DNA of 64,000 bases from Polyangium spumosum (lineage in GTDB: Bacteria > Myxococcota_A > Polyangia > Polyangiales > Polyangiaceae). The number at the start of each line of letters is the position of its first letter. Positions within the stretch are counted from its first letter, which is position 1. The position numbers were made by a program, and so were the translations under genes. The notes under the pieces are model-generated. The model had not been told where the DNA came from. It made no database searches and saw nothing but the letters and a program-made list of their open reading frames with translations. This document shows positions 28,668-37,173 of the stretch, one piece after another. The stretch is from the NCBI RefSeq assembly GCF_009649845.1, contig NZ_WJIE01000015.1, positions 62,001 through 126,000 on the forward strand. The letters are read 5' to 3'.

Positions 28668-28740
28668 CACCTCCCGTCTACACCGACCATCGCCCAGCAC
28701 AAAGCCCGGACCCACCTTGGCGCGTGACACCGGCGCGCAG

Positions 28741-29688
28741 ATGGACCAGAAGGTGCCCACGATGGCCCGGAAGCTCCTCTTCACGATCTCCTCGTACGCC
28801 TACCTCGAGCCCCGCTTCCTCGCGGCGGGCGACCTCGATCGCGGCGAGATCGTGCACAAGACCTTCCCCGACGGCGAGCGTTACCTCCGCGTCGCCGAGG
28901 ACCCCTGGGGCCGCGACGTCGTCCTGCTCGGCGGCACGCCGACCGACCTCGACTGGCTCGAGCTCTACGACCTCGGCTGCGCCATCAGCACGGGCGGCGC
29001 GCGCTCGCTCTCCATCGTCATGCCTTATTTCGGCTACGCCACCATGGAGCGCGCTGTCCTGCCCGGCGAGGTCGTCACCGCCAAGACCCGCGCCCGCCTG
29101 ATCTCGGCCATCCCGCCCTGCGAGGGCGGCACGCGTGTTTACCTCTTCGACCTCCACACCGACGGCATCCCCTACTACTTCGGCGATAGCCACGTCACCC
29201 ACCACCTCTACGGCGCGCCGCTCGTCACCAAGCTCATCCAGCGTACGATGGACGGCCGCTCCTACCTGCTCGGCGCCACCGACGCCGGCCGCGCCAAGTG
29301 GGTCCAGAGCCTCGCCCGCGACCTCGACGTCGAGCCCGCGTTCGTCTACAAACGCCGCGATCCCGACACGGGGAAACTCGCCGTCACGGGCGTCAACGCC
29401 GACGTGCGTGGCCGCGAGGTCGTCATCTATGACGACATGATCCGCACGGGATCCTCGCTCATCCAGGCCGCCCAGGCGTACATGGCCGCTGGCGCCACGC
29501 GTTGCCACGCGATCGCGAGCCACCTCGTCCTGCCCCCCGGCGCCCTCGAAAAGCTCCACGCGAGTGGCATGTTCGAGCACATCCTCGGCACCGACTCACA
29601 CCCGGGCAGCCAGAAGCTCCCCCCCGGCGCCATCGAGTCCACCGCGCCGCTCTTCGTCAGCGCGATCGAGCGGACGTACCGGATTTGA
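28741..29688 (+). CDS. Ribose-phosphate pyrophosphokinase-like protein
   Basis: 315 residues, the usual length for PRPP synthetase, which makes PRPP from ribose 5-phosphate and ATP. Supported by FPDGERYLRV near the N-terminus, a DLHTDGI segment in the position of the family DLHxxQIQGFF, KRRDPDTGKL-type flexible loop and the PRPP-binding loop VVIYDDMIRTGSSL. It differs from housekeeping Prs in several otherwise conserved blocks (PYFGYATMERAVLPGE replaces PYxxYARQDR), so it may be a specialised paralogue or a phosphoribosyltransferase-like protein. ATG 28741; an internal ATG at 28762 (MARKLLF) is an alternative. Confidence 0.78.
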   Translation: MDQKVPTMARKLLFTISSYAYLEPRFLAAGDLDRGEIVHKTFPDGERYLRVAEDPWGRDVVLLGGTPTDLDWLELYDLGCAISTGGARSLSIVMPYFGYATMERAVLPGEVVTAKTRARLISAIPPCEGGTRVYLFDLHTDGIPYYFGDSHVTHHLYGAPLVTKLIQRTMDGRSYLLGATDAGRAKWVQSLARDLDVEPAFVYKRRDPDTGKLAVTGVNADVRGREVVIYDDMIRTGSSLIQAAQAYMAAGATRCHAIASHLVLPPGALEKLHASGMFEHILGTDSHPGSQKLPPGAIESTAPLFVSAIERTYRI

Positions 29689-29737
29689 CGCCCAGATGGT
29701 TGGAGTCGCCGCGGGTTCCGACTAGAACGTCGCCCCG

Positions 29738-31414
29738 GTGACCCTCGCTGCCGACGAACCGACCCGAGCCCCGAGCACCGTCGCATCCCTCGCCGAGCGC
29801 ACGCTGATCGGCGCGTGTATCGCCGCGATCGCGTTCCTGCTCCTCGAGATCCTCACGTTTGGCCATGGCCGCGATCAGGGCATCTACACGGTCGTCGCGC
29901 GCAGCGTGCTCGAAGGCGGGATGCCCTACCGCGACGCCTTCGACTTCAAGCCGCCCGGCATCTTCCTGATTTACGCGCTCGCCCGGCTCCTCTTCGGGTC
30001 CGCGCAGTGGGGCATCCGGGTCCTCGAGGTGCTCGGGCTCGTGCTGATGTCGCTTGGTCTGGTGCGGCTCGGGCGGCGGTACGGGGGCAGCGGCACGCTC
30101 GGGCTCGTCGCCGCGACGATCACCGTGCTCATCCACGCGCAGCTCGACTTCTGGCACACGTCCCAGCCCGAGTCCTTCGGCGGCATGTTGACGATCGCCG
30201 CCCTGCTCTGCGCCCCACGTCCGAGCGCTTCGGGCTTGCCCTCGATCCGCCCCACGAAGACGCGGGACTGGCTGCTCGCGGGTTTCCTCTTTGGCTTCGC
30301 CGGCCTGCTCAAGCCGCCGCTCGTCGGCGGCGCCGCGATCGTCGCGCTCCTGCCCGCGTGGTGGGACACCGAGCCCACGCGCCCCACGCTCGACCGGCTG
30401 AAGGCCGCCGCGCGCGCCGTCGTCCGCCCCTCGCTCCTGCTCGCGGCGGGTGGGGCGATCCCCATTGCGCTTTGCGCCGCCTGGTTCGCCGCGCGGGGCG
30501 CGCTCGGGGATCTGCACCGCGTGCTCTTCGTGTTCACGCCCCATTACACGGCGCTCGGCTGGAAGGGCGCGACCGTGCCGGGGATGGCGTATTACTCGTT
30601 CACCGAATGGCTCCAGACGTACGGGAGTGTCCCCACCACGGGATTGCTGCTCGCGCTCGGGCTCGGCGTTCACGCGCGGCAGAAGCCGCTCGCCTTGCTC
30701 GCGCTCGGCGTCGTGGGGATTCACCTCGTCGGCGTGGCCATGCAGGGCAAGTTCTTCCCGTACCATTACGGCGCGACCTGGCCGCTGACGGGGCTCGTCG
30801 CCGCGCTCGGGTATCACGCGCTCTTTCAGCGGGCGCGGGCGCGTGGCGCGCTTGGCCTGGCGGGTTTCTGCCTGCTCGTCCTGCTCGTGCCGTTCGGCCG
30901 CTCCGCCACGAAAGACGTGCCCGGGTCGTTCCTCGTGCGCACGGGGCAACGTATCGACCTCGCGCTCGGCGGTTTCCGTGATCAGACGGGCCTCGATCGG
31001 CTCGCCAGCGTGGCCGACGTGAATACCGTGACGAACCGCGCCGTGGCCGAGCTGCTCCGGGAGGTGGTCCCCGCGGATCGAGCCGTCTTCGTCTGGGGCT
31101 TCGAGCCCTCGATTTACGACATGGCCGAGCGCGCCGCGGCGAGCCGCTACATCTACAACGTCCCGCAGCGCGTCTCCTGGGCGAAAGAGGAGCACCGTCA
31201 GGTCCTGCTCGCGGATCTCGCGAAGACGCCGCCCGCCGCGATCGTGATCGAGCACTGGGACGTCTTCCCCCACGTCACGGGCGACTCGCTCGATTCGGCG
31301 GATTCGCTCCCCGATTTCCCCGAGATGCAGAAGCTGCTCGACGAGAAATACACGCTGCACGCCACGATCGGGCAGATGGACGTGTATCTCGAGGCGAAGG
31401 GAGGAGCGTTATGA
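29738..31414 (+). CDS. Membrane glycosyltransferase, family 39-like
   Basis: 558 residues, GTG 29738. About ten to eleven hydrophobic helices, with the first exported loop showing GRDQGIYTVVARSVLEGGMPYRD and DFKPPGIFLI, the acidic/KPPG signature of GT39/ArnT-like (GT-C) transferases that use polyprenyl-phosphate sugars. The C-terminal soluble region (VFVWGFEPSIYDMAERAAAS) faces the periplasm. The stop overlaps the next gene by 4 bases (ATGA at 31411-31414), so it is coupled to an ABC ATPase with no obvious functional link. Confidence 0.8.
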   Translation: MTLAADEPTRAPSTVASLAERTLIGACIAAIAFLLLEILTFGHGRDQGIYTVVARSVLEGGMPYRDAFDFKPPGIFLIYALARLLFGSAQWGIRVLEVLGLVLMSLGLVRLGRRYGGSGTLGLVAATITVLIHAQLDFWHTSQPESFGGMLTIAALLCAPRPSASGLPSIRPTKTRDWLLAGFLFGFAGLLKPPLVGGAAIVALLPAWWDTEPTRPTLDRLKAAARAVVRPSLLLAAGGAIPIALCAAWFAARGALGDLHRVLFVFTPHYTALGWKGATVPGMAYYSFTEWLQTYGSVPTTGLLLALGLGVHARQKPLALLALGVVGIHLVGVAMQGKFFPYHYGATWPLTGLVAALGYHALFQRARARGALGLAGFCLLVLLVPFGRSATKDVPGSFLVRTGQRIDLALGGFRDQTGLDRLASVADVNTVTNRAVAELLREVVPADRAVFVWGFEPSIYDMAERAAASRYIYNVPQRVSWAKEEHRQVLLADLAKTPPAAIVIEHWDVFPHVTGDSLDSADSLPDFPEMQKLLDEKYTLHATIGQMDVYLEAKGGAL

Positions 31415-32226
31415 CCGCCCTCGCCCCCCCGCTCGTCGAGGACGTCGAGGCGGAGGCCACGCCACGCGGCGGCGTGCGTGTGCTCGTCGAGCGCGCGCGG
31501 CGCGTCTTTCCAGGCAGCGGCGTCGTGCTCGACGGCGTGGACCTCGACGTCGCCGCCGGCGCCTTCGTCGCCCTGCTCGGCCCCTCGGGCTGCGGCAAGT
31601 CCACCCTGCTGCGGCTCGTCGCCGGCCTCGATCAGGCGGACGGCGGCGCGGTCCGCCTCGTCCCGGAGGACGGCGCCGAGCGCCCCCGCATTGCGTACGT
31701 TTTCCAGGACGCGCACCTCTTGCCCTGGCGCGACGTGCTCGACAATGCGGCGTTGCCGCTCGAGCTCGCGGGCGTGCCGAAAGACGAGCGGCGCAACGCG
31801 GCCCGCGCCGCCCTCGGGCAGGTGGGGCTCGGCGACGCGGCGGCGCGGTATCCGGCGGAGCTCTCGGGCGGCATGAAGATGCGCGTCTCGCTGGCCCGCG
31901 CCCTCGTCACGCGCCCGAACATCCTCCTGCTCGACGAGCCCTTCGCCGCCCTCGACGAGCTCACGCGCCAGAGGCTCGACGATCAGCTCCGCGCCTTGTG
32001 GCTCGACCTCGGCATGACCGTCCTCTTCGTCACGCATTCGAATGCAGAGGCCGCGTACCTCGCCGAGCGTTGCCTCGTGCTCTCCCGACGCCCGGCGCGG
32101 ATCCTGCTCGATACGCCGATCGACCTGCCCCGCGAGCGCGCCGCCTCCTTGCGCAGCGATCCACGCTTCGCCCGCGCGCTCGGCCCGCTCCAGGAGGCGC
32201 TGCAGGCCGGAGAGGCGCAATCGTGA
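31411..32226 (+). CDS. ABC transporter ATPase (SsuB/TauB-like)
   Basis: 271 residues: Walker A GPSGCGKST, Q-loop FQDAHLLPW, signature LSGGMKMRVSLARAL, Walker B ILLLDEPFAALDE and switch VTHSNAEA. LLPWRDVLDN and the FAALDELTRQ motif are typical of the nitrate/sulfonate/taurine group. It overlaps the upstream glycosyltransferase and the downstream permease by 4 bases each. No periplasmic binding protein of the NMT1/SsuA type is present nearby. Confidence 0.9.
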   Translation: MTALAPPLVEDVEAEATPRGGVRVLVERARRVFPGSGVVLDGVDLDVAAGAFVALLGPSGCGKSTLLRLVAGLDQADGGAVRLVPEDGAERPRIAYVFQDAHLLPWRDVLDNAALPLELAGVPKDERRNAARAALGQVGLGDAAARYPAELSGGMKMRVSLARALVTRPNILLLDEPFAALDELTRQRLDDQLRALWLDLGMTVLFVTHSNAEAAYLAERCLVLSRRPARILLDTPIDLPRERAASLRSDPRFARALGPLQEALQAGEAQS

Positions 32227-32999
32227 AGAAATCCCTCCTGGCCGCGGCGCCGCCGATCCTCTCGCTCGTCTTGTTGCTCGGCGCCTGGGAGGTCCTCGTG
32301 CGGGTGCTCGAGGTGCCGGCGTATCTGTTGCCTCCGCCGAGCCAGATCGCCGCCGCCTTCGCCGCGGACGCCGCCACGCTCGGGCTCGCGACCTTGACCA
32401 CGGCGAGGAGCGCGCTCTTCGGGTTCGTGCTCTCGGGGGTGATCGGCGTGCTCGTGGCCGTGCTGCTCTCGGCGTCGCGGCTGCTCGAGCGCGCGTTTTA
32501 CCCGTACGCCGTCTTCCTGCAGACCGTGCCGATCGTGGCGATAGCGCCGCTGCTCGTGCTCTGGTTCGGGCCGGGCGAGCGCGCGGTGAGCGTGTCGGCG
32601 TTCATCGTGAGCGTGTTCCCGGTCGTGGCGAATGCGCTGACGGGGCTCAGGTCCGTCGAGCCAGCGCTGCGGGATCTCTTCCGGCTGTATGGGGCGGGCA
32701 AGCTGCGCACGCTCTTGCTGCTGAGCTTGCCTTCGTCCTTGCCGAGCATCGTGACGGGCCTACGAATCGCGGGCGGGCTCGCGGTGATCGGGGCCATCGT
32801 GGGCGAATTCGTGGCGGGCTTCGCCGAGGGGACACCCGGGCTCGGCATCGTCATCATGAGCGCGCCGAGGCAGCTCCGCACGGACCTGCTCTTCGCGGCC
32901 GTGCTCTGCGCCTCGGCCCTCGGGCTCGGCCTGTTCGGGCTGACGAACCTGGGCGGGTGGTTCCTGCTGCGGCGGTGGCATCCGTCGGAGAAGGGCTGA
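32223..32999 (+). CDS. ABC transporter permease (SsuC/TauC-like)
   Basis: 258 residues from GTG 32223. N-terminal helix (PPILSLVLLLGAWEVLV), the family's LPPPSQI segment, six hydrophobic helices, and the EAA coupling loop (GAGKLRTLLLLSLPSSLPSI) followed by GLRIAGGLAVIGAIVGEF, as in SsuC/TauC/ThiX permeases. With the ATPase it forms an importer core for a small organic anion or nitrogenous compound. The missing binding protein leaves the substrate open. Confidence 0.88.
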   Translation: MKKSLLAAAPPILSLVLLLGAWEVLVRVLEVPAYLLPPPSQIAAAFAADAATLGLATLTTARSALFGFVLSGVIGVLVAVLLSASRLLERAFYPYAVFLQTVPIVAIAPLLVLWFGPGERAVSVSAFIVSVFPVVANALTGLRSVEPALRDLFRLYGAGKLRTLLLLSLPSSLPSIVTGLRIAGGLAVIGAIVGEFVAGFAEGTPGLGIVIMSAPRQLRTDLLFAAVLCASALGLGLFGLTNLGGWFLLRRWHPSEKG

Positions 33000-33062
33000 A
33001 GGAACACGGCTTGCCATCGACCGTGGCTCGGGCCGCGCGCCCTGCCTCGAAGGAGTCACCGC

Positions 33063-33350
33063 ATGTTCGTCGTGGTCAACACCATCCGGGCACCCGAGCA
33101 CGAGCTCGAGCGGATCAGGCAGGCCTTCCGCGACGCGATCCACGACCTCGACCCGTTCGAAGGTTTCCTCGGCTTCGAGCTCTGGCAGGACCAGGGCGCG
33201 TTGCTCGCGGTCTCCCGCTGGACGAGCCGCGAGTCGTTCCTCGCCTACCCGCGCTCCGAGGTGTTCCGCAAGCACCACAAAGGGCTGCACGGCGACGAGG
33301 CGATGGGCCGGGCGCAGATCAAGATGTACGAGGCAGAGTCGCTGGTCTAG
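33063..33350 (+). CDS. Antibiotic biosynthesis monooxygenase (ABM) domain protein
   Basis: 95 residues, full-length dimeric alpha+beta barrel of the ABM/HmoA type: FVVVNTIRAPEHELERIRQAF, FEGFLGFELWQDQG, LLAVSRWTSRESFLAY. Related proteins degrade heme or oxidise polyketide intermediates, or have no known activity. SD-like AAGGAG precedes ATG 33063. Its stop overlaps the convergent stop of the TPR gene at 33347. Confidence 0.82.
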   Translation: MFVVVNTIRAPEHELERIRQAFRDAIHDLDPFEGFLGFELWQDQGALLAVSRWTSRESFLAYPRSEVFRKHHKGLHGDEAMGRAQIKMYEAESLV

Positions 33351-34900
33351 CCGCGCGGCGCCGGCGGCAGCGACTTCAAGGTGAGCCGCCGGATCTGCTC
33401 GAGCACGATCGGATCATGCGGGCGCATCTCGCGCGCGCGCTCGAAGAGCAGGCGCGCGCGCGCAGGTTTGTCCGCCTCGCCCTCCCAGCGCGAGGCGAAC
33501 TCGATGAGCCGCTCGAACCGGAGCGTGTCGCTCGGCAGCGCCGCGAGCAGCCGCTCCTCGGCGCTCATCACGCCCCGCCAGTCCCGCTCGGACGCGCAGA
33601 GCAAGAGGAGCGACTCGAGCGCCGGGATGTGACCGGGCCGGAGCGCGAGGGCCTTCTCGAAGTCCGAGATCGCGTCCTCGGCCAGGCCATACCGCGCGCG
33701 CAGCTCGCCGATACGCGCGTAGAGATCGGCGCGAGAGTGAGGATCACCGCCCGGTCCGAGGACCGAGAGCGCCTTGCGGAACGACGCGATCGCGCCGTCG
33801 GTGTCGCCTTGCGACGCGAGCAGCTCGCCCTCGATGGTGTACCGCGCGACCGGGGAGATCTCGCGGCCCGAGATGGGGCTCGAGATGGGCCCGTCCGTCC
33901 CGCGGTGCGAGCTCGTCGCGCCGGTGCTCATCGGCGGCGGCGGGAGCGAGGCGCCGGGCGGCGCGGCGAGCGGGCGCGCGAGAGGGATGACGCGCGGCAT
34001 GCTGCCCCAGTCCTCGCCCGTGTCGGTCCAGGTGAGATCGACTTCGTCCTGCGGCGGCGGCGGATGAAACGTGCGCGGGGCCTTCGGCGGCGCGAGCAGA
34101 GGCTCGACCTCGCGGAAGGTCGCCACCGGTCGCGGCGACTCTTCGACCCGCGGCGGCGCAGGCGACGGCGCAGGCGGAGGCGCGCTCCGCGGGAGCACGT
34201 CGAGGCGCGGCGCCGGCATGGTCGAGGTCGAGTCGCGCCGCCCCGGTCTGCCAGGGACGAGCTCGAAGCTCACCTTCGCCCGCGCGTGATGGAGGCAAGG
34301 CACGGACTCGCGCAGCTTGCTCGCGAGCCGATCGTAGAGGCCACGCGTGGTCAAGGTCCGGCCGCTCGGCAGGGCGTCGAGCTCGGCGATGATCGCCTGC
34401 GCGAGCGGCAAGCTCGAGGCCTCCGCCGAGCGCGGTCGCACGCCGAGCAAGAGCTCGATGTCGTTCGTGGCCGGCTCCGTCGCGGCCTCGGCCGCGCGCA
34501 CGAGCACCTCGGCGCGCGTGGGGTCGAGGCCGAGCTTCGTGTCCACGAGCTCGAGCACGATGAGCTTCGGCCCCGGCGCGCCATCACGTAACACGGCCGC
34601 GACGTCCGCGAGGGCGTCGCCAACGGTGGGGCTCGACGGATCGAGGGACAGGAAGAGCTCGCCGTCGATGGAGAGGAGCGCGGGGCACGCCACGTAGAGC
34701 ATCACGGGGTCGCGGGAGGTCGGCCCGCGCCCGGCGAGCAGAGACTCGATCTGCTCGGCCAGGTCGCGGCCCGGATCGGCGTCCACGACCTCGAACGCGG
34801 CGTCCTCGCGACCGAGGCGGCCCTTCAGTTGCCCCGGCGTCGCAAGGGACGCGCTCGTGGCGCCTTCCTGCGCAGAAATCGCGGTGATCGAGAGTCGCAT
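33347..34900 (-). CDS. TPR protein with N-terminal caspase-like (degenerate) domain
   Basis: 517 residues. The first about 200 residues have the strand pattern of caspase-like folds (DPVMLYVACPALLSIDGELF, PKLIVLELVDTKLGL) but lack a recognisable His-Cys dyad, so it may be inactive or another alpha/beta fold. A Pro/Ser-rich linker of about 130 residues follows, then TPR-like repeats (GEISPVARYTIEGELLASQG, IASFRKALSVLGPGGD, AISDFEKALALRPGHIPALE). Divergent from the TIR-TPR gene with 121 bases between the starts; the pair may work together in signalling or defence. The caspase-like call is weak. Confidence 0.65.
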   Translation of the reverse strand: MRLSITAISAQEGATSASLATPGQLKGRLGREDAAFEVVDADPGRDLAEQIESLLAGRGPTSRDPVMLYVACPALLSIDGELFLSLDPSSPTVGDALADVAAVLRDGAPGPKLIVLELVDTKLGLDPTRAEVLVRAAEAATEPATNDIELLLGVRPRSAEASSLPLAQAIIAELDALPSGRTLTTRGLYDRLASKLRESVPCLHHARAKVSFELVPGRPGRRDSTSTMPAPRLDVLPRSAPPPAPSPAPPRVEESPRPVATFREVEPLLAPPKAPRTFHPPPPQDEVDLTWTDTGEDWGSMPRVIPLARPLAAPPGASLPPPPMSTGATSSHRGTDGPISSPISGREISPVARYTIEGELLASQGDTDGAIASFRKALSVLGPGGDPHSRADLYARIGELRARYGLAEDAISDFEKALALRPGHIPALESLLLLCASERDWRGVMSAEERLLAALPSDTLRFERLIEFASRWEGEADKPARARLLFERAREMRPHDPIVLEQIRRLTLKSLPPAPRG

Positions 34901-35021
34901 CGGGCCCGTGTCCTCGGGGTTGGTCGCTTTGGGGGGGCGAATTTACCAGGGATCGACCCGGATCTCTCGAATTCAAAGAGAGCACGGGAACGTCGGCCGC
35001 CGGCGGCGGGAGGCTGGTAAG

Positions 35022-36221
35022 ATGGGATGGAGTTTGGTCATGCACCACGCCGTCGAGCTCTTCGTGTCCTCCGCCCCCGGGGATCAGGCGATCCGCGAGG
35101 AGCTCTGCGCGCGCCTCGCGGCCTTCGTCGACGCCGGGATCGTCCGGGAAGCCGTGCCGGCGGCCCCTCCGCCGGACATGCGATCGCGGCTGCGCACGGC
35201 CGACGTGATCGTCGTGCTCGTGAGCCCCGAGGGCCTCAAGCCCGGCGCGATCGTGGAGTCGACGCTGCGCGAGGGGCTCGTCATGGAGCGCGACAAGCGG
35301 GCGGTGGTGATCCCCCTGCGGGCCCGCAGCGGCGCCGAAGAGCAAGCCGGACTGCTCTCGGATCGCACGATCTACCCGCGCGACGGCCGCGCCCTCGACG
35401 CCGCCGAGGACCACGAGGGGATCTTCCGCGAGGCCATCGCCGGCGTGCTCACGGGCGTCACGCTCTGCCACGTGATGGTGGGCGACTACTTGCTCGAGGA
35501 CGAGCGCGAGGCCGCCGCCGCGGCTTCGTTCCAGCGCGGGCTGGCGATCGCCGAGCGCCTCGCTGGGGACACACCCGACGATCAGGATCATCACTCGCTC
35601 GTCGCGCTCACGCGGGATCGTTACGCCGACGCGTTGCTCGCCGCCGGCGACGGGCAGGGCGCGCTCGTGGCGTACAAGGAGGCGCTCGTCGTACGTGAGC
35701 GGCTCGCGAACGACGCGCCGGAGAACATCACGCGTCGCCGCGCGCTCGCGCGTTGTCACGAGAGCATCGGCGAGGTGCTGCGCGCGATGGGTGAAAAACC
35801 CGACGCGCTCGCGGCGTACCGCGCTTGCCTCGTCCTGCGCCAGGAGCTCGCCGACGCCACGTTCGACGACGACGCGCGGCGCGATCTCTACGCCACGTAC
35901 GGCCGCATCGGCCACGTCCTCCGCGCGATGGGGGATCATCGCGGCGCGCTCGAAGCGTTCCGTACGGGGCTCGGGCTCGCCGCGGCGCTCGCGGCGGAGC
36001 AGCCGGACATGGCCACGGTCCAGGGGGATCACGCGCTCTTTTGCTTCCGCGCGGCCACGGTGCTCGCGGAGGGCACGTCGGCCGAGCGGCTGGAGGCGCG
36101 ATCGCTCTTGCGACGAGCGCTCGCGATCTACCGCGTCCTCGAGGAGCGGAGCCTCTTGACGGAGGCGCAGGCGATCTGGCCGCCGGCCGTCGAGGCGATG
36201 CTCACGACGCTCGGCACATGA
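35022..36221 (+). CDS. TIR-domain protein with TPR repeats
   Basis: 399 residues from ATG 35022, with GGGAGG 8 bases upstream (ATG 35040 is an alternative). The N-terminal about 150 residues look like a bacterial TIR domain: HHAVELFVSSAPGDQAIREE, TADVIVVLVSPEGLKPG and the helix IVESTLREGLVMERDKRA with a Glu where NADase TIRs have the catalytic Glu, then VVIPLRAR. The rest is TPR (AAAASFQRGLAIAERLAG, VAYKEALVVRERLAND, LAAYRACLVLRQELAD, LEAFRTGLGLAAALA). Bacterial TIR proteins usually cleave NAD+ in defence. The TIR call rests on the fold pattern, with moderate certainty. Confidence 0.72.
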   Translation: MGWSLVMHHAVELFVSSAPGDQAIREELCARLAAFVDAGIVREAVPAAPPPDMRSRLRTADVIVVLVSPEGLKPGAIVESTLREGLVMERDKRAVVIPLRARSGAEEQAGLLSDRTIYPRDGRALDAAEDHEGIFREAIAGVLTGVTLCHVMVGDYLLEDEREAAAAASFQRGLAIAERLAGDTPDDQDHHSLVALTRDRYADALLAAGDGQGALVAYKEALVVRERLANDAPENITRRRALARCHESIGEVLRAMGEKPDALAAYRACLVLRQELADATFDDDARRDLYATYGRIGHVLRAMGDHRGALEAFRTGLGLAAALAAEQPDMATVQGDHALFCFRAATVLAEGTSAERLEARSLLRRALAIYRVLEERSLLTEAQAIWPPAVEAMLTTLGT

Positions 36222-36258
36222 CTTGACGCCCGCGCGCCGGGGCGCTTCCGTCGTGGCC

Positions 36259-37092
36259 ATGAGCAGCGGTCGTTTTGCGGACAAGGTCGTCCTCGTGACG
36301 GGGGCGGGCAGCGGGATCGGGCGAGCCACGGCGCTCGCGTTCGCCAGGGAGGGCGCGGACCTCGTGCTCTGCGACGTCAACGAGGCGTCGCTCGAGGAGG
36401 TCTCCGCCGCCACGCGCGCGCAGGGGCGCCGCGCGCTCGCGCGCAAGGTCGACGTCTCGAGCGCCGCGGCCATGCAGAGCTTCGCCGACGAGGTGCACGC
36501 GGCGCTCTCCGGCGTCGACGTGATCGTCAACAACGCGGGCGTCGCCGTCGCGGGCGGCCTGCGAGACACGACGCTCGACGACTGGAACTGGGTGATGGGC
36601 ATCAACGTGATGGGCGTGGTCCACGGCTGTCACTTCTTCGTGCCGCGCATGATCGAGCGCGGGCGCGGCGGACACGTGGTCAACATCGCCTCGGCGGCGG
36701 GCCTCGCGGGCAGCCGCTTGCTCCTCGCGTACGCAACGACCAAGTTCGCCGTCGTGGGCTTCTCCGAGGCGCTGCGCGAGGACCTGCGCCGCCACCGCAT
36801 CGGCGTCTCCGCGATCTGCCCCGGGTTCATCCGGACGAACATCAACGAGGCCGGACGCCGCCGCGGCCGCTTCGCCGAGCCCGCGGCGATCGAGCGCTCG
36901 CGTCGGCTGATGGAGCGCGGCGCGTCGCCGGAGCTCGTGGCCGGCAGGATCATGGACGCCGTGGAGCAGAACCTCGGCCTCGTGCCCGTGACGAAAGAGG
37001 CGCACCTCGCCTACGCGCTCAAGCGGGTGTCGCCGAACCTGCTCGGCGCGATCTGGCGCCGCCTCGAGGCCTGGCAAGCGCCCGAGCTCTGA
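36259..37092 (+). CDS. Short-chain dehydrogenase/reductase
   Basis: 277 residues. Cofactor loop TGAGSGIGRA, NNAGVAVAG, catalytic Ser in VVNIASAAG and YATTK (Tyr and Lys), and CPGFIRTNI. ATG 36259 is used because upstream in-frame codons overlap the TIR gene's stop and have no ribosome site. SDRs oxidise or reduce alcohol/ketone substrates with NAD(P)(H); the substrate cannot be told. It may be cotranscribed with the TIR-TPR gene 37 bases upstream, or with the glycosyltransferase downstream. Confidence 0.9.
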   Translation: MSSGRFADKVVLVTGAGSGIGRATALAFAREGADLVLCDVNEASLEEVSAATRAQGRRALARKVDVSSAAAMQSFADEVHAALSGVDVIVNNAGVAVAGGLRDTTLDDWNWVMGINVMGVVHGCHFFVPRMIERGRGGHVVNIASAAGLAGSRLLLAYATTKFAVVGFSEALREDLRRHRIGVSAICPGFIRTNINEAGRRRGRFAEPAAIERSRRLMERGASPELVAGRIMDAVEQNLGLVPVTKEAHLAYALKRVSPNLLGAIWRRLEAWQAPEL

Positions 37093-37173
37093 TCGGCTTC
37101 GATGGCACGGTCCATGTAGCGTTTGCCCTCCGCGCGCAGGGGGACGGATGCGCGCAGGAGGGATGCGACACCC

